From Methanoregula sp. (lineage in GTDB: Archaea > Halobacteriota > Methanomicrobia > Methanomicrobiales > Methanospirillaceae): a stretch of DNA of 52,285 nucleotides. Below are positions 52,047 to 52,285 of the stretch, one piece after another. Where the stretch lies: contig NZ_PMZU01000051.1 of NCBI RefSeq assembly GCF_003170075.1, forward strand, positions 7,586-59,870. Direction: 5' to 3'. The notes under the pieces are model-generated. The model was given only the letters and a program-made list of their open reading frames with translations, was not told where the DNA came from and did not search any database. Each line of letters opens with the position of its first letter. Position 1 is the first letter of the stretch. The translations under genes were made by a program, and so were the position numbers.

Positions 52047-52285
52047 TACCGCAAAAAACTGCCGGATTATCGCCTCCCTTTTATTGCCCTGAGAAACGGG
52101 TTGTTTTTGTCGTGTTGTCCGGGATGATTTCACCGGATGATATTTTCACATCCCCCTGTCCCTGTCAAGACTCCTGATACCTGGTTTCTGATGCGTTATT
52201 GCACCCGAGGGAAACGCATGCCCGGGCTATCTAGGCATAGGACAGGTCTGTGGGAATCTGTCCGATGAAACGCCCTTATGTCAAA
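52047..52285. other. Right edge without a supported gene
   Basis: No frame with start signals or recognisable protein features; nothing structural stands out. Confidence 0.4.

Overview
The window looks like chromosomal DNA of a methanogenic euryarchaeon of the order Methanomicrobiales, most like Methanoregula and relatives (inference from gene content; no database search was possible). The evidence is an archaeal information-processing set (TBP, MCM, two RFC small subunits, an RPA-like OB protein, Lhr, NMD3), archaeal CoA and methanopterin genes, methanogen-type families (DUF5350, DUF2070, DUF555, DUF424, DUF3821), many PKD-repeat surface proteins, and TATA-box promoters with frequent ATGA stop/start overlaps.

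Region 1 (1-2805): small membrane and secreted proteins of unknown function and an exonuclease III. Region 2 (2888-16431) is the accessory centre of the window. It holds a phosphate-binding protein PstS carrying an archaeal type IV pilin-like N-terminus, PstC, and a PstA with about 600 extra residues. It continues with a membrane-anchored PKD protein containing a duplicated unknown domain, a small lipoprotein, a PKD lipoprotein translationally coupled to a type IV pilus/secretion ATPase, and a pilin-like PKD protein. There is no pstB or phoU here. I read this as a cell-surface phosphate-capture and filament/adhesion locus, which is inference.

Region 3 (about 16590-20055) is a mobile-element remnant. 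An AI-2E permease fragment fuses back to back with a truncated TOPRIM-like gene, followed by a small winged-helix-like gene, a tyrosine integrase and tRNA-Leu(CAG). Region 4 (20125-24599) holds two paralogous AMP-forming acyl-CoA synthetases. One carries an N-terminal ribbon-helix-helix DNA-binding domain. They are separated by about 1 kb that contains an unusual 15-bp periodic degenerate repeat.

Region 5 (24791-47981) is the conserved core. It runs TBP; Lhr, phosphoesterase and RPA-like protein on the minus strand; a TPR protein and a DUF3821 surface protein; RfcS and MCM; MptD and a TatD-like hydrolase; and DUF424, NMD3, Taw2, CoaBC, pantoate kinase, phosphopantothenate synthetase, a second RFC-like subunit and a methyltransferase in one long run. 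DUF5350 with an RGG-rich insert follows, then an operon ending in DUF555, PfkB kinase, Dph6 and DUF2070.

Region 6 (47982-52285): a candidate structured RNA and GC-rich palindromes upstream of a compact TnpB-like protein, then a ferritin-like/VIT membrane protein, small membrane proteins, and a DUF2178-like/XRE regulator pair. No rRNA genes, CRISPR arrays or obvious replication origin were seen.
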